DNA of 64,000 bases from Bradyrhizobium diazoefficiens (GCF_016616425.1 NZ_CP067101.1:1364001-1428000), one strand, 5' to 3'; shown: positions 23,331 through 32,853, counted from the stretch's first letter. Notes: generated by a model from the sequence alone, not told the origin. A program made the numbers and translations.

Positions 23331-26300
23331 ATGCCGCTGCAAAGTCTTGAGAGCACGGGAATGCTTTGCGCGGCGTGTCAGTCGACGATCGACCCAGGCG
23401 ACAGCCGGTGCCCAAATTGCGGTGCAAGCGTGCGCCGCTCCGACCCTGACAGCGAACGGCGGTTTGTCACAATTCTCCGGGCCGACGTGATCGATTCCAC
23501 CGGACTCGTTGCAGAGCTGGATCCGGAGGAGGCGGTCTCGCGCCTGGAGCCGGCCTTGGCGGCCATGAGAGGAGCGGTTCGCCAGTTTGGCGGTATCGTC
23601 AGCAAGGAGCTGGGCGATGGACTTGCCGCGGTGTTCGGTGCCCCGATCGCGGACGACAACCATGCGCCCATGGCCTGCCATGCGGCGATCGAGTTGGTCC
23701 GGCGCGTCGCAGGCCTGGGTGACCCCCGACTTCAGGTGCGGGTTGGCCTCCATTCCGGTCATGTCGTTGCCTATATGGTCGCCAGCGAGTTCTCCAAGGT
23801 CTACGAGATCGGCGGCGCCGCCCAGCATCTGGCTGCGCGTCTGGAGGCGGCCGCCGAGGCGAACCAGATCTACGCCTCGGACGCTTGTCAAAAGCTCGCC
23901 GAAGGGCATGTCCGGTTCGAGGCGCTGGGCGGCAAGCTGCTGCGCGGCTTCAGCCAACCCGTGCCGGTTTACCGGATCGTGGGCGCAAGCGACCTTTCGA
24001 GCTGGCGGGTGAGGCGGGCTCGCAGCGTCTCCCGTTTCGTCGATCGCACGACTGAACGGGCTCTGCTGGAGCGCACCGCCAGAAACGCCAGGACGACCCG
24101 ACAGACCGTCCTGCTCCTGGGCGATGCGGGTATTGGCAAGTCGCGGCTCGCGCATGAGTTTGCCCAGGAGTTGAAGGCCGACGGTTGGCGATTGATCGAC
24201 GCCGAGTCCAGCCCGAATCTTCACGGAGCGCCTTTCAGCACGCTCAAGCGGATCTTGCTGTCGGCGATGGATGCGGCGGCGAAGGACCCCGACGCTCCGG
24301 GGGATATTCGGAATGACCTGTCGGCGGTCCAGCGAGCCGCGCTCGACGCGGTGCTCGACCTGCCGATATCGAATCCGCACTGGGAAGAACTGGAGCCTCA
24401 CGCCCGTGGGCGAGCGATCTCCGATGCAAGCTGCGCGATCGTCGGAGGCTTGGCCAGTCGCCAGCGAACGGTGATTCTGCTCGAAGATTTGCACTGGATC
24501 GACCGGGCCAGCGACGTTGTCGTAGCCGCCATTGCGTCGCTACAAGCGGCCGGTCTTCTTTTGCTCTTCACCTCGCGGCCAAATGGGATGCCGGTCTGGA
24601 TCGCGCGCTGTCACGCAGAGATCGTCGCGATGCGGCCTCTCGACGACGATTCGGGGTTGGCCATGCTGGCGGACATGCTCGGCTCCTCCGAGACCAACGC
24701 CGATTTGAAGAGCCGGATCATTTCTCATACAGCCAACGTTCCCCTGTTCATTGAGGAGGTCTGCCGCGGATTGAAGGACAGCGGCACGCTGCGCGGCGAA
24801 TGGGGCGATCTGGCGCTGGTGCGACCGATTGACGAGCTCGGCATTCCTACCAGCATCCAGGGCGTTATTGCGGCGCGTCTCGATCGGCTATCGAAACAGG
24901 AACGATCCGTCCTGCAGATCGCCGCCACTTTGGGGCCGAGATCGAACGAGACCATGCTGCGCAAGATCGCAGCTCAGTCTGAGGATGTCCTGCAAGGGTG
25001 CCTCGTAGCGCTCGATCGCGCCGAGCTGCTTGTCAGGATCGATAGCGAACTGGAGAATTCGCTGGAGTTCCGGCACGAGATGGTCCGGCAGATCACTTAC
25101 GACTCAATGGTCGAAAAGGTCCGCGAAGACATCCACGCACGCGTTCTTGCGGCCCTGGAAGGCAGCGAAGGCGGTGACGAGGACCCGGACAAGCTCTGCT
25201 ATCACGCCACGCGGGCGAAGGATTGGGACAAATCGTTCAGTTACGGGAGGGCTTCGGCGAGAAGGTGCCTGGCGCGGTCGGCATTCACAGATGCGGCCGA
25301 CTATTTCGAGATCGCGATGAAATCGCTGGACATGACGCCGGCAAATCCCGCAAGGGAAGCGACTGCCGTGGATGTTCGGATCGAAGCGCGTGCGGCGTTC
25401 ATTGCGTCCGGGCAGATTGCCGAATGGCTGAACCTCGGCAAGGAAGCCGAGCGTCGCGCCGATGCGATCAACGACCTCGGACGGAAAGTGGCCGCCACGA
25501 CGGTCATGGCGGCTGCACAAAATTTCTACGGCACGCCAATCGAGGCAGTCGCGATCGGCGAGGAAGTCGTGCGCCTTGCGCAGGAATGGGGCAATCCGGG
25601 CTGGCTCAATGCTGCGCAATACGGTCTCGGCCAGGTGTATTTTCTTGCCGGACGGTATCGGGACGCCGATCGGTTTTTCGTCCGGACGTGCATGCAGCTG
25701 TCGGGGCCGGAGGCCAGTGCTCCTTTCGGCTCCACGCCGAAATCCGCGTTGTTGCTATGCTGCATGATGAACAGCATCAACAGCACCGTCATGGGCGAAT
25801 TCGACGCCGCCGAGCAGCTCCAGCACCAGGCCGCCGCGATCGCCGAGGAGACCGGCCGTCCCTACGACCGCGTCGCCGCCGCCTATAGCGGCGGCTGGCT
25901 GAAGCTTGGTCAGAACGATCCCGCGGCGGCCGCCGCTATTCTCGAAGACGGGTTCGTGCTGGCGCAGAAGCACGGCATCCGGCTGTTCGTGCCGGTGCTC
26001 GCCTGCCACCTCGGCATGGCCTATCTGGAGCAGGGGCTGTTCGACCGGGCGCGCGGCATGCTGACCGAAGCGCACGAGGAGGCGAAGGCGGTCGGCTATA
26101 CCTCGGCCGTGCTGCGCAGCTCGATCTACCTTGCGCTCGCGATCTCCCGCCTCGGGGACGTCCAGACGGCGCAGAACATGCTGCGCGAGGCGCGCAACAC
26201 CGCTCGCCAGCAGGGGTTTTCGGGCCTCGAGGCCGAGGCCTTGTTCGGCGAAGCCGTCGTGACACCGGCGTCCAGCTCGGAAAACAAGGCCGCCATCCTC

Positions 26301-26414
26301 GCCGCGCTTGGCGCGGCAATCGCGATCGCCTCAGAAAGCGGCGCGCTGCCGCTCCAGAGCAAGGCCGAGACGATGCTGGCCGGGATGCTCGCCCGAGACG
26401 GCGAGCTCTCCTGA
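23331..26414 (+). CDS. Class III nucleotide cyclase-like / AAA ATPase / TPR protein with zinc ribbon
   Basis: A 1027-residue multidomain protein. Residues 13-30 form a zinc ribbon (C13, C16, C27, C30). Residues 42-215 form a class III cyclase homology domain with both metal Asp residues (D52 in RADVIDSTG, D96 in ELGDGLAAVFGAP). The motif that normally carries the transition-state Asn reads GGAAQHLAARL, with His166 in its place and Arg170 kept. An AAA-type ATPase follows: Walker A GDAGIGKS (264-271), Walker B VILLEDLHWID (381-391). From about 600 on are helical TPR-like repeats. Such cyclase-ATPase-TPR proteins are abundant in rhizobia and thought to be signalling sensors. Cyclase activity is uncertain. 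An in-frame ATG at 23361 is an alternative start. Confidence 0.88.
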   Translation: MPLQSLESTGMLCAACQSTIDPGDSRCPNCGASVRRSDPDSERRFVTILRADVIDSTGLVAELDPEEAVSRLEPALAAMRGAVRQFGGIVSKELGDGLAAVFGAPIADDNHAPMACHAAIELVRRVAGLGDPRLQVRVGLHSGHVVAYMVASEFSKVYEIGGAAQHLAARLEAAAEANQIYASDACQKLAEGHVRFEALGGKLLRGFSQPVPVYRIVGASDLSSWRVRRARSVSRFVDRTTERALLERTARNARTTRQTVLLLGDAGIGKSRLAHEFAQELKADGWRLIDAESSPNLHGAPFSTLKRILLSAMDAAAKDPDAPGDIRNDLSAVQRAALDAVLDLPISNPHWEELEPHARGRAISDASCAIVGGLASRQRTVILLEDLHWIDRASDVVVAAIASLQAAGLLLLFTSRPNGMPVWIARCHAEIVAMRPLDDDSGLAMLADMLGSSETNADLKSRIISHTANVPLFIEEVCRGLKDSGTLRGEWGDLALVRPIDELGIPTSIQGVIAARLDRLSKQERSVLQIAATLGPRSNETMLRKIAAQSEDVLQGCLVALDRAELLVRIDSELENSLEFRHEMVRQITYDSMVEKVREDIHARVLAALEGSEGGDEDPDKLCYHATRAKDWDKSFSYGRASARRCLARSAFTDAADYFEIAMKSLDMTPANPAREATAVDVRIEARAAFIASGQIAEWLNLGKEAERRADAINDLGRKVAATTVMAAAQNFYGTPIEAVAIGEEVVRLAQEWGNPGWLNAAQYGLGQVYFLAGRYRDADRFFVRTCMQLSGPEASAPFGSTPKSALLLCCMMNSINSTVMGEFDAAEQLQHQAAAIAEETGRPYDRVAAAYSGGWLKLGQNDPAAAAAILEDGFVLAQKHGIRLFVPVLACHLGMAYLEQGLFDRARGMLTEAHEEAKAVGYTSAVLRSSIYLALAISRLGDVQTAQNMLREARNTARQQGFSGLEAEALFGEAVVTPASSSENKAAILAALGAAIAIASESGALPLQSKAETMLAGMLARDGELS

Positions 26415-26749
26415 CCTCTGCTCTTGGCTGGCGTGCGATCGTACCGTTGCGCCGATTCTCCCGCCCGACGGATCATTTGAATTTCACAGGTCAAGCAAGC
26501 ACTTGAGAAACCGTCTCTACTGTGCATGGGGTTGTTTTCGACATTTTGAAGGGCGCCGGTCGAGGCCGCCACCACGTCGCGCGTAGAATGATGAGGCTTC
26601 GAGACATGGCGGCACGCCCGGCCGCCTCCAATTTGACGCAGCCGGTCGTGCCGACTACGCTTTGTTATTCTCAAAAAAGCGCGCAAATGCCGCCGCCTGA
26701 CGGGCGTCAACCTCGACATTTGCGTGGATTGCAGTCCAGGGGAATGGAA
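26415..26749. other. Spacer upstream of acyl-CoA ligase, no gene seen
   Basis: About 335 bp. The frame upstream of the ligase start is open and has ATG codons (e.g. 26522), but they lack ribosome sites and encode a low-complexity Arg/Pro-rich leader unlike the family. Presumably holds the ligase promoter. Confidence 0.5.
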
Positions 26750-28363
26750 ATGTCGAGCGATCTTCAGGCCACCATCGCGAAAGCGCGCGAGCATTCGATC
26801 GGCGATCTCTTGCGCCGCTCCGCCGGTCGCGAGCCGAACCGGCTCGCCATCTCCTGCGGCGATGTGGGCTGGACCTTTGCCGAGATGGACGCGATCTGCA
26901 ACCGACTCGGCCGCGGTCTGCTCGGCCTGGGTGTCAGGAAGGGCGACCGCCTGGCGGTGCTCTCGCGCAATTCGCACGCTTTCGCCGCGCTGCGTTTTGC
27001 GGTGGCGCGGATCGGCGCGGTGCTGGTGCCGATCAACTTCATGCTCAATCCGGACGAGGTCAATTTCATCCTGAAGAGTTCCGGGGCTAAACTGCTTGCG
27101 ACCGGCCCCGATTTCGTCGCGGCCGCGCGCGCCGCTAGCGCCAAGGATTGCGCGGTCGAGAAGATGATCTGGCTGCCGGGCGAGGATCCCGCGTCGGCGC
27201 CGGCGGGCCTCACCACCTTCGACGATCTGCTCGATTCCGACGGCTCGTTCCTGGAGGCGCTGGTCGACAGCCGCGATCTCGCCCAGATCGTTTACACCAG
27301 CGGCACGGAATCGCTGCCCAAGGGCGCGATGCTGACCCATGAAGCCGTGATGTGGCAGTATGTCAGCTGCATCATCGACGGTGGCATGAGCGTGGAGGAC
27401 AAGTTCCTGCATGCGCTGCCGCTCTATCACTGCGCCCAGCTCGACGTATTCCTGGGGCCGCAAATCTATCTCGGCGCCTCCGGCGTCATCACGGGCAAAC
27501 CCACCGCCGACAATATCCTGGCGCTGATCCAGGCGCACAAGATCACCTCATTCTTCGCGCCGCCGACGATCTGGATCGCGATGCTGCGCTCGCCGAACTT
27601 CGACAAGACCGATCTGTCGACCCTGCAGAAGGGTTATTACGGCGCCTCTATCATGCCGGTGGAGGTGCTGCTCGAGCTTCAGCGCCGCCTGCCCAACGTC
27701 AGGTTCTGGAATTTCTACGGCCAGACCGAGATCGCGCCGCTCGCGACCGTGCTGCGGCCGGAGGACCAGTTGCGCAAGGCGGGCTCGGCGGGCAAGCCCG
27801 TGCTCAATGTCGAAACGCGCGTGGTCAACACCTCGATGGAGGACGTGAAGGTGGGTGAGGTCGGCGAGATCGTGCACCGCTCGCCGCATCTGCTCTCCGG
27901 CTACTACAACGATCCGGTGAAGACCGCAGCCGCGTTCTCGGGCGGCTGGTTCCACTCTGGCGATCTCGCCACCGTCGACGAAGAGGGCCACATCACCGTG
28001 GTCGATCGTGTCAAGGACATGATCAAGACCGGCGGCGAGAACGTCGCCAGCCGCGAGGTCGAGGAGATGATCTACCGCATCGCCGCCGTCTCCGAGGTCG
28101 CCGTCGTCGGCCTGCCCGATCCGCGTTGGATCGAGGCGGTCACCGCCATCGTCGTCGTCAAGAGCGGTGAAAAGCTGGACGAGGAGGCCGTGATCAAGCA
28201 CTGCGCCGGCCAGATGGCGCATTTCAAGGTGCCCAAGCGCGTCATCTTCGTGGATAGCCTGCCGAAGAATCCGAGCGGCAAGCTGCTCAAGCGCGAGCTG
28301 CGCCAGCGCTTCGTCGGTGGCGAGACGCTGGACAACGCGGTGCAGAAGAGTTTTGGAACGTGA
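26750..28363 (+). CDS. Acyl-CoA synthetase (AMP-forming, fatty-acid-CoA ligase type)
   Basis: A 537-residue ANL-superfamily ligase. The P-loop motif is YTSGTESLPKGAMLTH (182-197), the A5 motif NFYGQTEIAPL, the A7 motif GGWFHSGDLATVDEEGHI, and the A10 lysine lies in PKNPSGKLLKREL near the C-terminus. In the P-loop the usual Thr-Gly-x-Pro-Lys reads Glu-Ser-Leu-Pro-Lys. It activates a carboxylic acid with ATP and CoA; a medium- or long-chain fatty acid is most likely. Start at 26750 is favoured by AGGGGA six bases upstream; ATG at 26744 is the alternative. A strong terminator follows. Confidence 0.88.
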   Translation: MSSDLQATIAKAREHSIGDLLRRSAGREPNRLAISCGDVGWTFAEMDAICNRLGRGLLGLGVRKGDRLAVLSRNSHAFAALRFAVARIGAVLVPINFMLNPDEVNFILKSSGAKLLATGPDFVAAARAASAKDCAVEKMIWLPGEDPASAPAGLTTFDDLLDSDGSFLEALVDSRDLAQIVYTSGTESLPKGAMLTHEAVMWQYVSCIIDGGMSVEDKFLHALPLYHCAQLDVFLGPQIYLGASGVITGKPTADNILALIQAHKITSFFAPPTIWIAMLRSPNFDKTDLSTLQKGYYGASIMPVEVLLELQRRLPNVRFWNFYGQTEIAPLATVLRPEDQLRKAGSAGKPVLNVETRVVNTSMEDVKVGEVGEIVHRSPHLLSGYYNDPVKTAAAFSGGWFHSGDLATVDEEGHITVVDRVKDMIKTGGENVASREVEEMIYRIAAVSEVAVVGLPDPRWIEAVTAIVVVKSGEKLDEEAVIKHCAGQMAHFKVPKRVIFVDSLPKNPSGKLLKRELRQRFVGGETLDNAVQKSFGT

Positions 28364-28373
28364 GGCTCTTCGC

Positions 28374-28422
28374 CTCTCTCCCGGATTGCATCAAAGCTGC
28401 AATCCGGGGGAGGGGAGTTTTT
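28374..28422 (+). terminator. Terminator after acyl-CoA synthetase
   Basis: Long stem CCTCTCTCCCGGATTGCA with TGCAATCCGGGGGAGGGG around a 7-nt loop, then AGTTTTT. Contains the CTCTCCC repeat element used here as a rho-independent terminator. Confidence 0.7.
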
Positions 28423-28487
28423 GAGGGTCTTTACACCGGATTGAAGCAAGTCAGCATCCACGAAAAGGAGAGAGAAGAGATCGCGCC

Positions 28488-29690
28488 TCAATACTTCTTC
28501 ACCGCCGCCGCAAACGCGAACCACAGCGCCATTGAGGCGAGCCCAAAGCCGCCGAGCAGCAGGAAGGTCGGTCCGTAGCCGATCCATTGGGCGATCCAGC
28601 CGCCGAGCGCGGGACTCAGGCTGCCGCCGACGCCCTGCACCGTGATCACGGCGCCCTGGCCGAGATTGATGCGGCCGGTGCCGTTAAGCGATCGTGTGAC
28701 CATGCCGGGAACGGCAACCGTCTGGAGCCCGGTGCCGATGCCGTCGAGCACCTGCATCGGTACAACGCCCCACCATCCCGCGACGAAGAAGGCGAGCACA
28801 CCGCGGACGGGTAGGAATATGAAGGATACCAGGATCACCGGCCAGTAATTGCGCTTGCTCGCGGCCTTCATCGCGATCAGCGACGTCACGATCATCACGC
28901 CTTGTGCGATCACCACGGTGGTCGCGACGAAGCTCGGGCCGTTGGCTTGGCTTTCGGCCACCGCCGCAAGCCCGTAGAGCGGCACGATTGCCGCATTGCC
29001 GAGATGGAACAGGGCCAGAGCCAGCGCCAGGACCAGAAGCGGCTTGTGCCTGAGGAGGACGGACATGCCCTCTGGAGGGGCCTTGCTGTCGTCCTCCCTG
29101 CTGCCGCGTGCGATGCGATCATCGATCGATTTCGCCGGAATCATCAACACGCAGGCGATTGCGATGGCGCCGAAAGCTGCAGCGAGGAGAAACACGGCGA
29201 CGTAGCCGTATTTGTAGCCGAGATAGCCCGACAATGCCGCGCCGACCATGTTGCCGGCGTGGTTGAAGGCCTGATTGCGGCCGTTCAGTGCGTTGAAGCC
29301 CTTCTGCTTGGCGATGCCGAGCGTGATGCCGGTCACCGCCGGCACGATAGCGGCGCTCGCCAGCGATTGGGCGATCTGTGAAAAGGTGACGGCCCAGAAA
29401 TTTTGCGAGATCAGGATGATCGCGGACGCCAGCACCACGCAGATGCCGGGAATGACGACCCATAGCCGCTTGTTGCGGCTGGAATCGATGAAGCCGCCGA
29501 TCGGCGTCGTGATCAGCATACCCGCGACATTGCCGATCGTCATCGCGGTGCCGATCAGTCCGGTCGCCCAGCCGCGCTCCTGGAGGAAGACGCCGACGAA
29601 CGGCCCGATGCCCGACTGCATGTCGGCCATGAAGAAGTTGAGCGCAAACAGAGGCCAGATGCGGGACGGGGAGGGAGGCCGCGATGTCAT
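28488..29690 (-). CDS. Major facilitator superfamily transporter
   Basis: A 400-residue carrier with 12 hydrophobic helices in two six-helix halves. The A-like loop between helices 2 and 3 reads GGFIDSSRNKRLW, and a charged central loop (SIDDRIARGSREDDSKAPPE) divides the halves. The N-terminal half contains FMADMQSGIGPFVGVFLQE. Substrate unknown; drug or metabolite export by proton antiport is typical. Start ATG at 29690; an upstream TTG at 29735 would add 15 residues. Convergent with the acyl-CoA synthetase gene. Confidence 0.85.
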   Translation of the reverse strand: MTSRPPSPSRIWPLFALNFFMADMQSGIGPFVGVFLQERGWATGLIGTAMTIGNVAGMLITTPIGGFIDSSRNKRLWVVIPGICVVLASAIILISQNFWAVTFSQIAQSLASAAIVPAVTGITLGIAKQKGFNALNGRNQAFNHAGNMVGAALSGYLGYKYGYVAVFLLAAAFGAIAIACVLMIPAKSIDDRIARGSREDDSKAPPEGMSVLLRHKPLLVLALALALFHLGNAAIVPLYGLAAVAESQANGPSFVATTVVIAQGVMIVTSLIAMKAASKRNYWPVILVSFIFLPVRGVLAFFVAGWWGVVPMQVLDGIGTGLQTVAVPGMVTRSLNGTGRINLGQGAVITVQGVGGSLSPALGGWIAQWIGYGPTFLLLGGFGLASMALWFAFAAAVKKY

Positions 29691-29863
29691 CGATACCCAA
29701 GCATACTGTTCGTGTGTCGTGACCCTCTTGGCCAATCGTTCTGGCGTTGATCCGAACGTAACGGGCCCTCGCCACGTTGGTTCCAGTTACCCCTGCTGCT
29801 CATCAACCTTGCTGAAAGCTCGTTCGCAATGTCATCCTGCGTTCCCATCACGGAGCTCTACTC

Positions 29864-30667
29864 ATGCCTCTCTGGACCTGCGAGACCTGTGGCGCGCAAT
29901 TTCCGAACGGCGGAAACCCGCCCCGCTCCTGCCTGATTTGCGAGGACGAGCGGCAGTTCGTGAACTGGAAAGGCCAGACCTTCCTCACGCGCGAGGAGCT
30001 CGCGCGGGGGCACCGAGTGGTGGGGCGCGACGATCTCGGGCTCACCGGCATCGGCCTTGAGCCGAGCTTCGCCATCGGGCAGCGCGCGCTGCTGGTGCCT
30101 CAGGGCGACGGCTGCGTGATGTGGGATTGCATTCCACTCGCGACCGACGAGGCCATCCAATACGTCGCGGCGCTCGGCGGACTGAAGGCGATCGCGATCT
30201 CGCATCCGCACTACTACGGCGCAGTCGCCGACTGGAGCGAGACGTTTGGCGGCGTGCCGGTCTATCTGCATGCCGACGATCGCGCTTTCGTCACGCGACC
30301 GCATCCCTCGATCGTGCACTGGACCGGCGACAGTCTCCGCATCTCCGACGACGTGCTGCTGTTGCGCACCGGCGGTCATTTCGCCGGCGCCACCATGCTG
30401 CACTCTGCCTGCAGTGCGGACGGTAGGGGCGCGCTGCTCACCGGCGACATCGCACAGGTGACGATGGACCGGCGCTTCGTCAGCTTCATGTACTCCTACC
30501 CCAACTACACGCCGCTCAACGCAGCCGCGGTGCGGCGGATCGCGGCAGCCGTCGAACCGCTCGCCTTCGATCGGATCTATGGCGCGTGGTGGGGACGCAA
30601 CATCGCCGCGGGCGCCAAGACCGCCTTCGCGGCGTCGGTCGCGCGTTATCTGGCGGCCATCGCCTGA
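29864..30667 (+). CDS. MBL-fold protein with N-terminal zinc ribbon and altered metal site
   Basis: A 267-residue protein. The first 30 residues hold a rubredoxin-like zinc ribbon (C6, C9, C23, C26). The remainder has a metallo-beta-lactamase fold, but the usual HxHxDH reads SHPHYYGAVADW, so the Asp and third His are replaced. GGHFAGATMLH and LTGDIAQVTMD would supply the remaining His and Asp. The metal site is therefore at most partly kept. Function unknown; such proteins are annotated as MBL-fold hydrolases in rhizobia. Start ATG with GGAG upstream. Confidence 0.75.
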   Translation: MPLWTCETCGAQFPNGGNPPRSCLICEDERQFVNWKGQTFLTREELARGHRVVGRDDLGLTGIGLEPSFAIGQRALLVPQGDGCVMWDCIPLATDEAIQYVAALGGLKAIAISHPHYYGAVADWSETFGGVPVYLHADDRAFVTRPHPSIVHWTGDSLRISDDVLLLRTGGHFAGATMLHSACSADGRGALLTGDIAQVTMDRRFVSFMYSYPNYTPLNAAAVRRIAAAVEPLAFDRIYGAWWGRNIAAGAKTAFAASVARYLAAIA

Positions 30668-30692
30668 ACCGGATTTATCTTGCTGGCCTCAA

Positions 30693-30717
30693 ATAACTGT
30701 ACTATAAGTACAGTTAT
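30693..30717. promoter_or_regulatory. Strong palindromic operator upstream of the MetX-like/desaturase pair
   Basis: Perfect inverted repeat with 10-bp arms ATAACTGTAC and GTACAGTTAT around TATAA. It lies 94 bp before the MetX-like gene, downstream of the MBL gene stop. The size and AT-rich arms are typical of a dimeric repressor site. No regulator gene is adjacent. Confidence 0.7.
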
Positions 30718-30810
30718 AGGTCTGCTGCAATGACCCGGATGCGGTCCGGCATGATCGATGCATCGTGGAAGCTGCGGCACTCTGCGGCCGCGTGAGCGCG
30801 AGTTGGACGC

Positions 30811-31827
30811 ATGACGGCGCTGCGGGATTACGAGATCTTCGAGGCCGGTGACGTCACGCTCCAGTCCGGGGCCGTGTTCCCCTCACTGAAGCTTGCCTAC
30901 AAGACCTACGGCGCGCCGAGCCCGGCCAGGGACAACGTCATCCTCTATCCGACCTCGTTCAGCGCACAGCACACCGACACCGAATGGTTGATCGGGCCCG
31001 ACAGCGTGCTCGATCCCACGCGCTACTTCATCATCATCCCGAATCTGCTCGGCAACGGCCTGTCGTCCTCGCCGTCGAATACCGCAGCGCCGTTCCCCGA
31101 GGTGACCTATCACGATGCGATTGCGGTCCAGCACCGGCTGCTCATCGAGCGCTTCGGGATCGCAAGGCTTGCCCTCGTTTATGGCTGGTCGATGGGCGGC
31201 ATGCAGGCGTACCACTGGGCGGCGCTGCATCCCGACATGGTCGCGCGGGCGGCCGTGGTCTGCGGCAGTGCGCGTTGCGCGCTCTACAATTATGTCTTCC
31301 TGGAAAGCGTGAAGGCCGCGCTCACCGCCGATCCCGCCTTCCGCGACGGCCGCTTCGCCGAGAAGCCCGTCGCCGGCTATCGCGCCATGGGGCGCGTCTA
31401 TGCCGGCTGGGCGATGTCGCACGGCTTCTATCGGGACGAGCTTTGGCGCGAGGCCGGCTTCACCTCGCTGGAGGATTATCTCACCCGAGCCTGGGACGCG
31501 GCGTTCGCCCGGCGCGACGCCAATGATCTGCTGGCGCAGATCGGGATTTGGCAAAATGGCGACATCAGCCGCTGCGCAACGTTCGCAGACGATTTCGATC
31601 GCGCTTTGGCGGCGATCACGGCCCACATGCTGCTGATGCCGGGTGCGACCGATCGCTATTTCGACGTCCGCGACAACGAAGACGAGCTCGGCCGGCTGGT
31701 CAACGCGAGATCGGCAGTGCTGCATCCGATCCCGTCGCTGCATGGCCATCGCGCCGGCAACCCCGTCAACAATCCGCGCGACCAGGCCTTCATCAAGGCC
31801 GAGATCGCGGCGCTACTCGCCATGTAG
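30811..31827 (+). CDS. Alpha/beta hydrolase of the homoserine-acetyltransferase (MetX-like) family
   Basis: A 338-residue alpha/beta hydrolase. The nucleophile elbow is LVYGWSMGGMQAYHWA; acid and base positions are GATDRYFDVRDNE and SLHGHRAGNP. The layout, including NLLGNGLSSSPSN near the oxyanion site, follows MetX-type acyltransferases, although it is somewhat short and lacks the long lid of true homoserine acetyltransferases. Many such proteins are hydrolases. It precedes a desaturase gene by 14 bp, so the two are probably one operon under the palindrome at 30693. Confidence 0.82.
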   Translation: MTALRDYEIFEAGDVTLQSGAVFPSLKLAYKTYGAPSPARDNVILYPTSFSAQHTDTEWLIGPDSVLDPTRYFIIIPNLLGNGLSSSPSNTAAPFPEVTYHDAIAVQHRLLIERFGIARLALVYGWSMGGMQAYHWAALHPDMVARAAVVCGSARCALYNYVFLESVKAALTADPAFRDGRFAEKPVAGYRAMGRVYAGWAMSHGFYRDELWREAGFTSLEDYLTRAWDAAFARRDANDLLAQIGIWQNGDISRCATFADDFDRALAAITAHMLLMPGATDRYFDVRDNEDELGRLVNARSAVLHPIPSLHGHRAGNPVNNPRDQAFIKAEIAALLAM

Positions 31828-31841
31828 ACAGGCCTCAGGTC

Positions 31842-32789
31842 ATGACTGACGCAACCGTTTCCGAGCCCGAGCGCCGTTTGAAGCCGCTGACGTCGGCCAT
31901 GCTGCGCGAACTGTCGGTTCGCTCCAATCTCAGAGGCGCGGCGCAGAGCCTTGTCCATTATGGCGTGATCGTGCTGGTGGGAGCGCTGATCTGGATGGTC
32001 GTTTCGCAGCATGGCGTCCTCTGGGGACTGCCGCTGATGGCGGTGCAGGGCTATTTCGTCGCCTTCCTGTTCATGGCGGTGCACGAGACCGCACACAAGA
32101 CAGCGTTCAGGAGCCGTGGTCTCAATTTCACTGTGGGCTATCTCTCAGCCTTCATCATCGGATTGCCTTACGAATATTATTGCCTGTTTCACTGGGACCA
32201 TCATCGCTACACCCAGGATCCGGACAAGGATCCCGAGCTGATCGTTGGCGTGAAACCGACATCCGACACGCAGCTCGCGATCGCCTATAGCGGGCTGGTC
32301 CAGGTCGCCGGCCGCCTCCGGCTGATGCTCGGCCATGCGGTCACCGGCAAGGTCATCGTGCCCTGGATTCCCGAGAGCAAGCGTGCCGTCATCGTGAGCG
32401 AGGCGCGTGCCTATGTCGCGCTCTATGTTCTGCTGCTCGCGCTCTCGCTATGGTGCTCGTCGGCGTTGCTGCTTTGGGTCTGGATCGTCCCGCTTGTCAT
32501 CGGGCAATTCTTCCTGCGGCCCTATCTCTATGCCGAGCATACCGGCTGCGAGCGCACCCGCAGCGCTTTCCAGAACACCCGCACCACCTACACCGCTGCT
32601 GTCGTCAGATGGTTCGCGTGGAACATGCCCTACCATGTCGAGCACCATGCTTATCCCTCGATCCCCTTCCATGCGCTGCCGAAGCTGAACGAGATCGTCG
32701 ACGGCGAGATCATCCATCGCGGCCGCGGCTACCTCAGAACGACGCGCGAGACCTGGGTCTGGTTTCGCCGGCAGCGGCAGACCGATTAG
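31842..32789 (+). CDS. Membrane fatty-acid desaturase family protein
   Basis: A 315-residue integral membrane di-iron enzyme. All three histidine boxes are present: HETAHKT, HWDHHRYTQDPDKDP and MPYHVEHHAYPSIP. Four hydrophobic helices lie in two hairpins (GVIVLVGALIWMVV, FIIGLPYEY, ALYVLLLALSLWC, ALLLWVWIVPLVIG). It introduces a double bond or hydroxyl into an acyl chain or a related lipid using O2 and an electron carrier at the inner membrane. Start ATG at 31842, 14 bp after the MetX-like stop; a hairpin terminator follows. Confidence 0.88.
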   Translation: MTDATVSEPERRLKPLTSAMLRELSVRSNLRGAAQSLVHYGVIVLVGALIWMVVSQHGVLWGLPLMAVQGYFVAFLFMAVHETAHKTAFRSRGLNFTVGYLSAFIIGLPYEYYCLFHWDHHRYTQDPDKDPELIVGVKPTSDTQLAIAYSGLVQVAGRLRLMLGHAVTGKVIVPWIPESKRAVIVSEARAYVALYVLLLALSLWCSSALLLWVWIVPLVIGQFFLRPYLYAEHTGCERTRSAFQNTRTTYTAAVVRWFAWNMPYHVEHHAYPSIPFHALPKLNEIVDGEIIHRGRGYLRTTRETWVWFRRQRQTD

Positions 32790-32797
32790 CTCAACGC

Positions 32798-32830
32798 AAA
32801 AGCTCCGGTCGTGGCGCGACCGGAGCTTTG
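32798..32830. terminator. Bidirectional terminator
   Basis: Stem AAAGCTCCGGTCG / CGACCGGAGCTTT with a TGGCG loop, lying between the convergent desaturase and small exported-protein genes. A-T runs at both stem ends allow termination in either direction. Confidence 0.75.
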
Positions 32831-32853
32831 TCGACGGCGGGATATCAGTAGAT

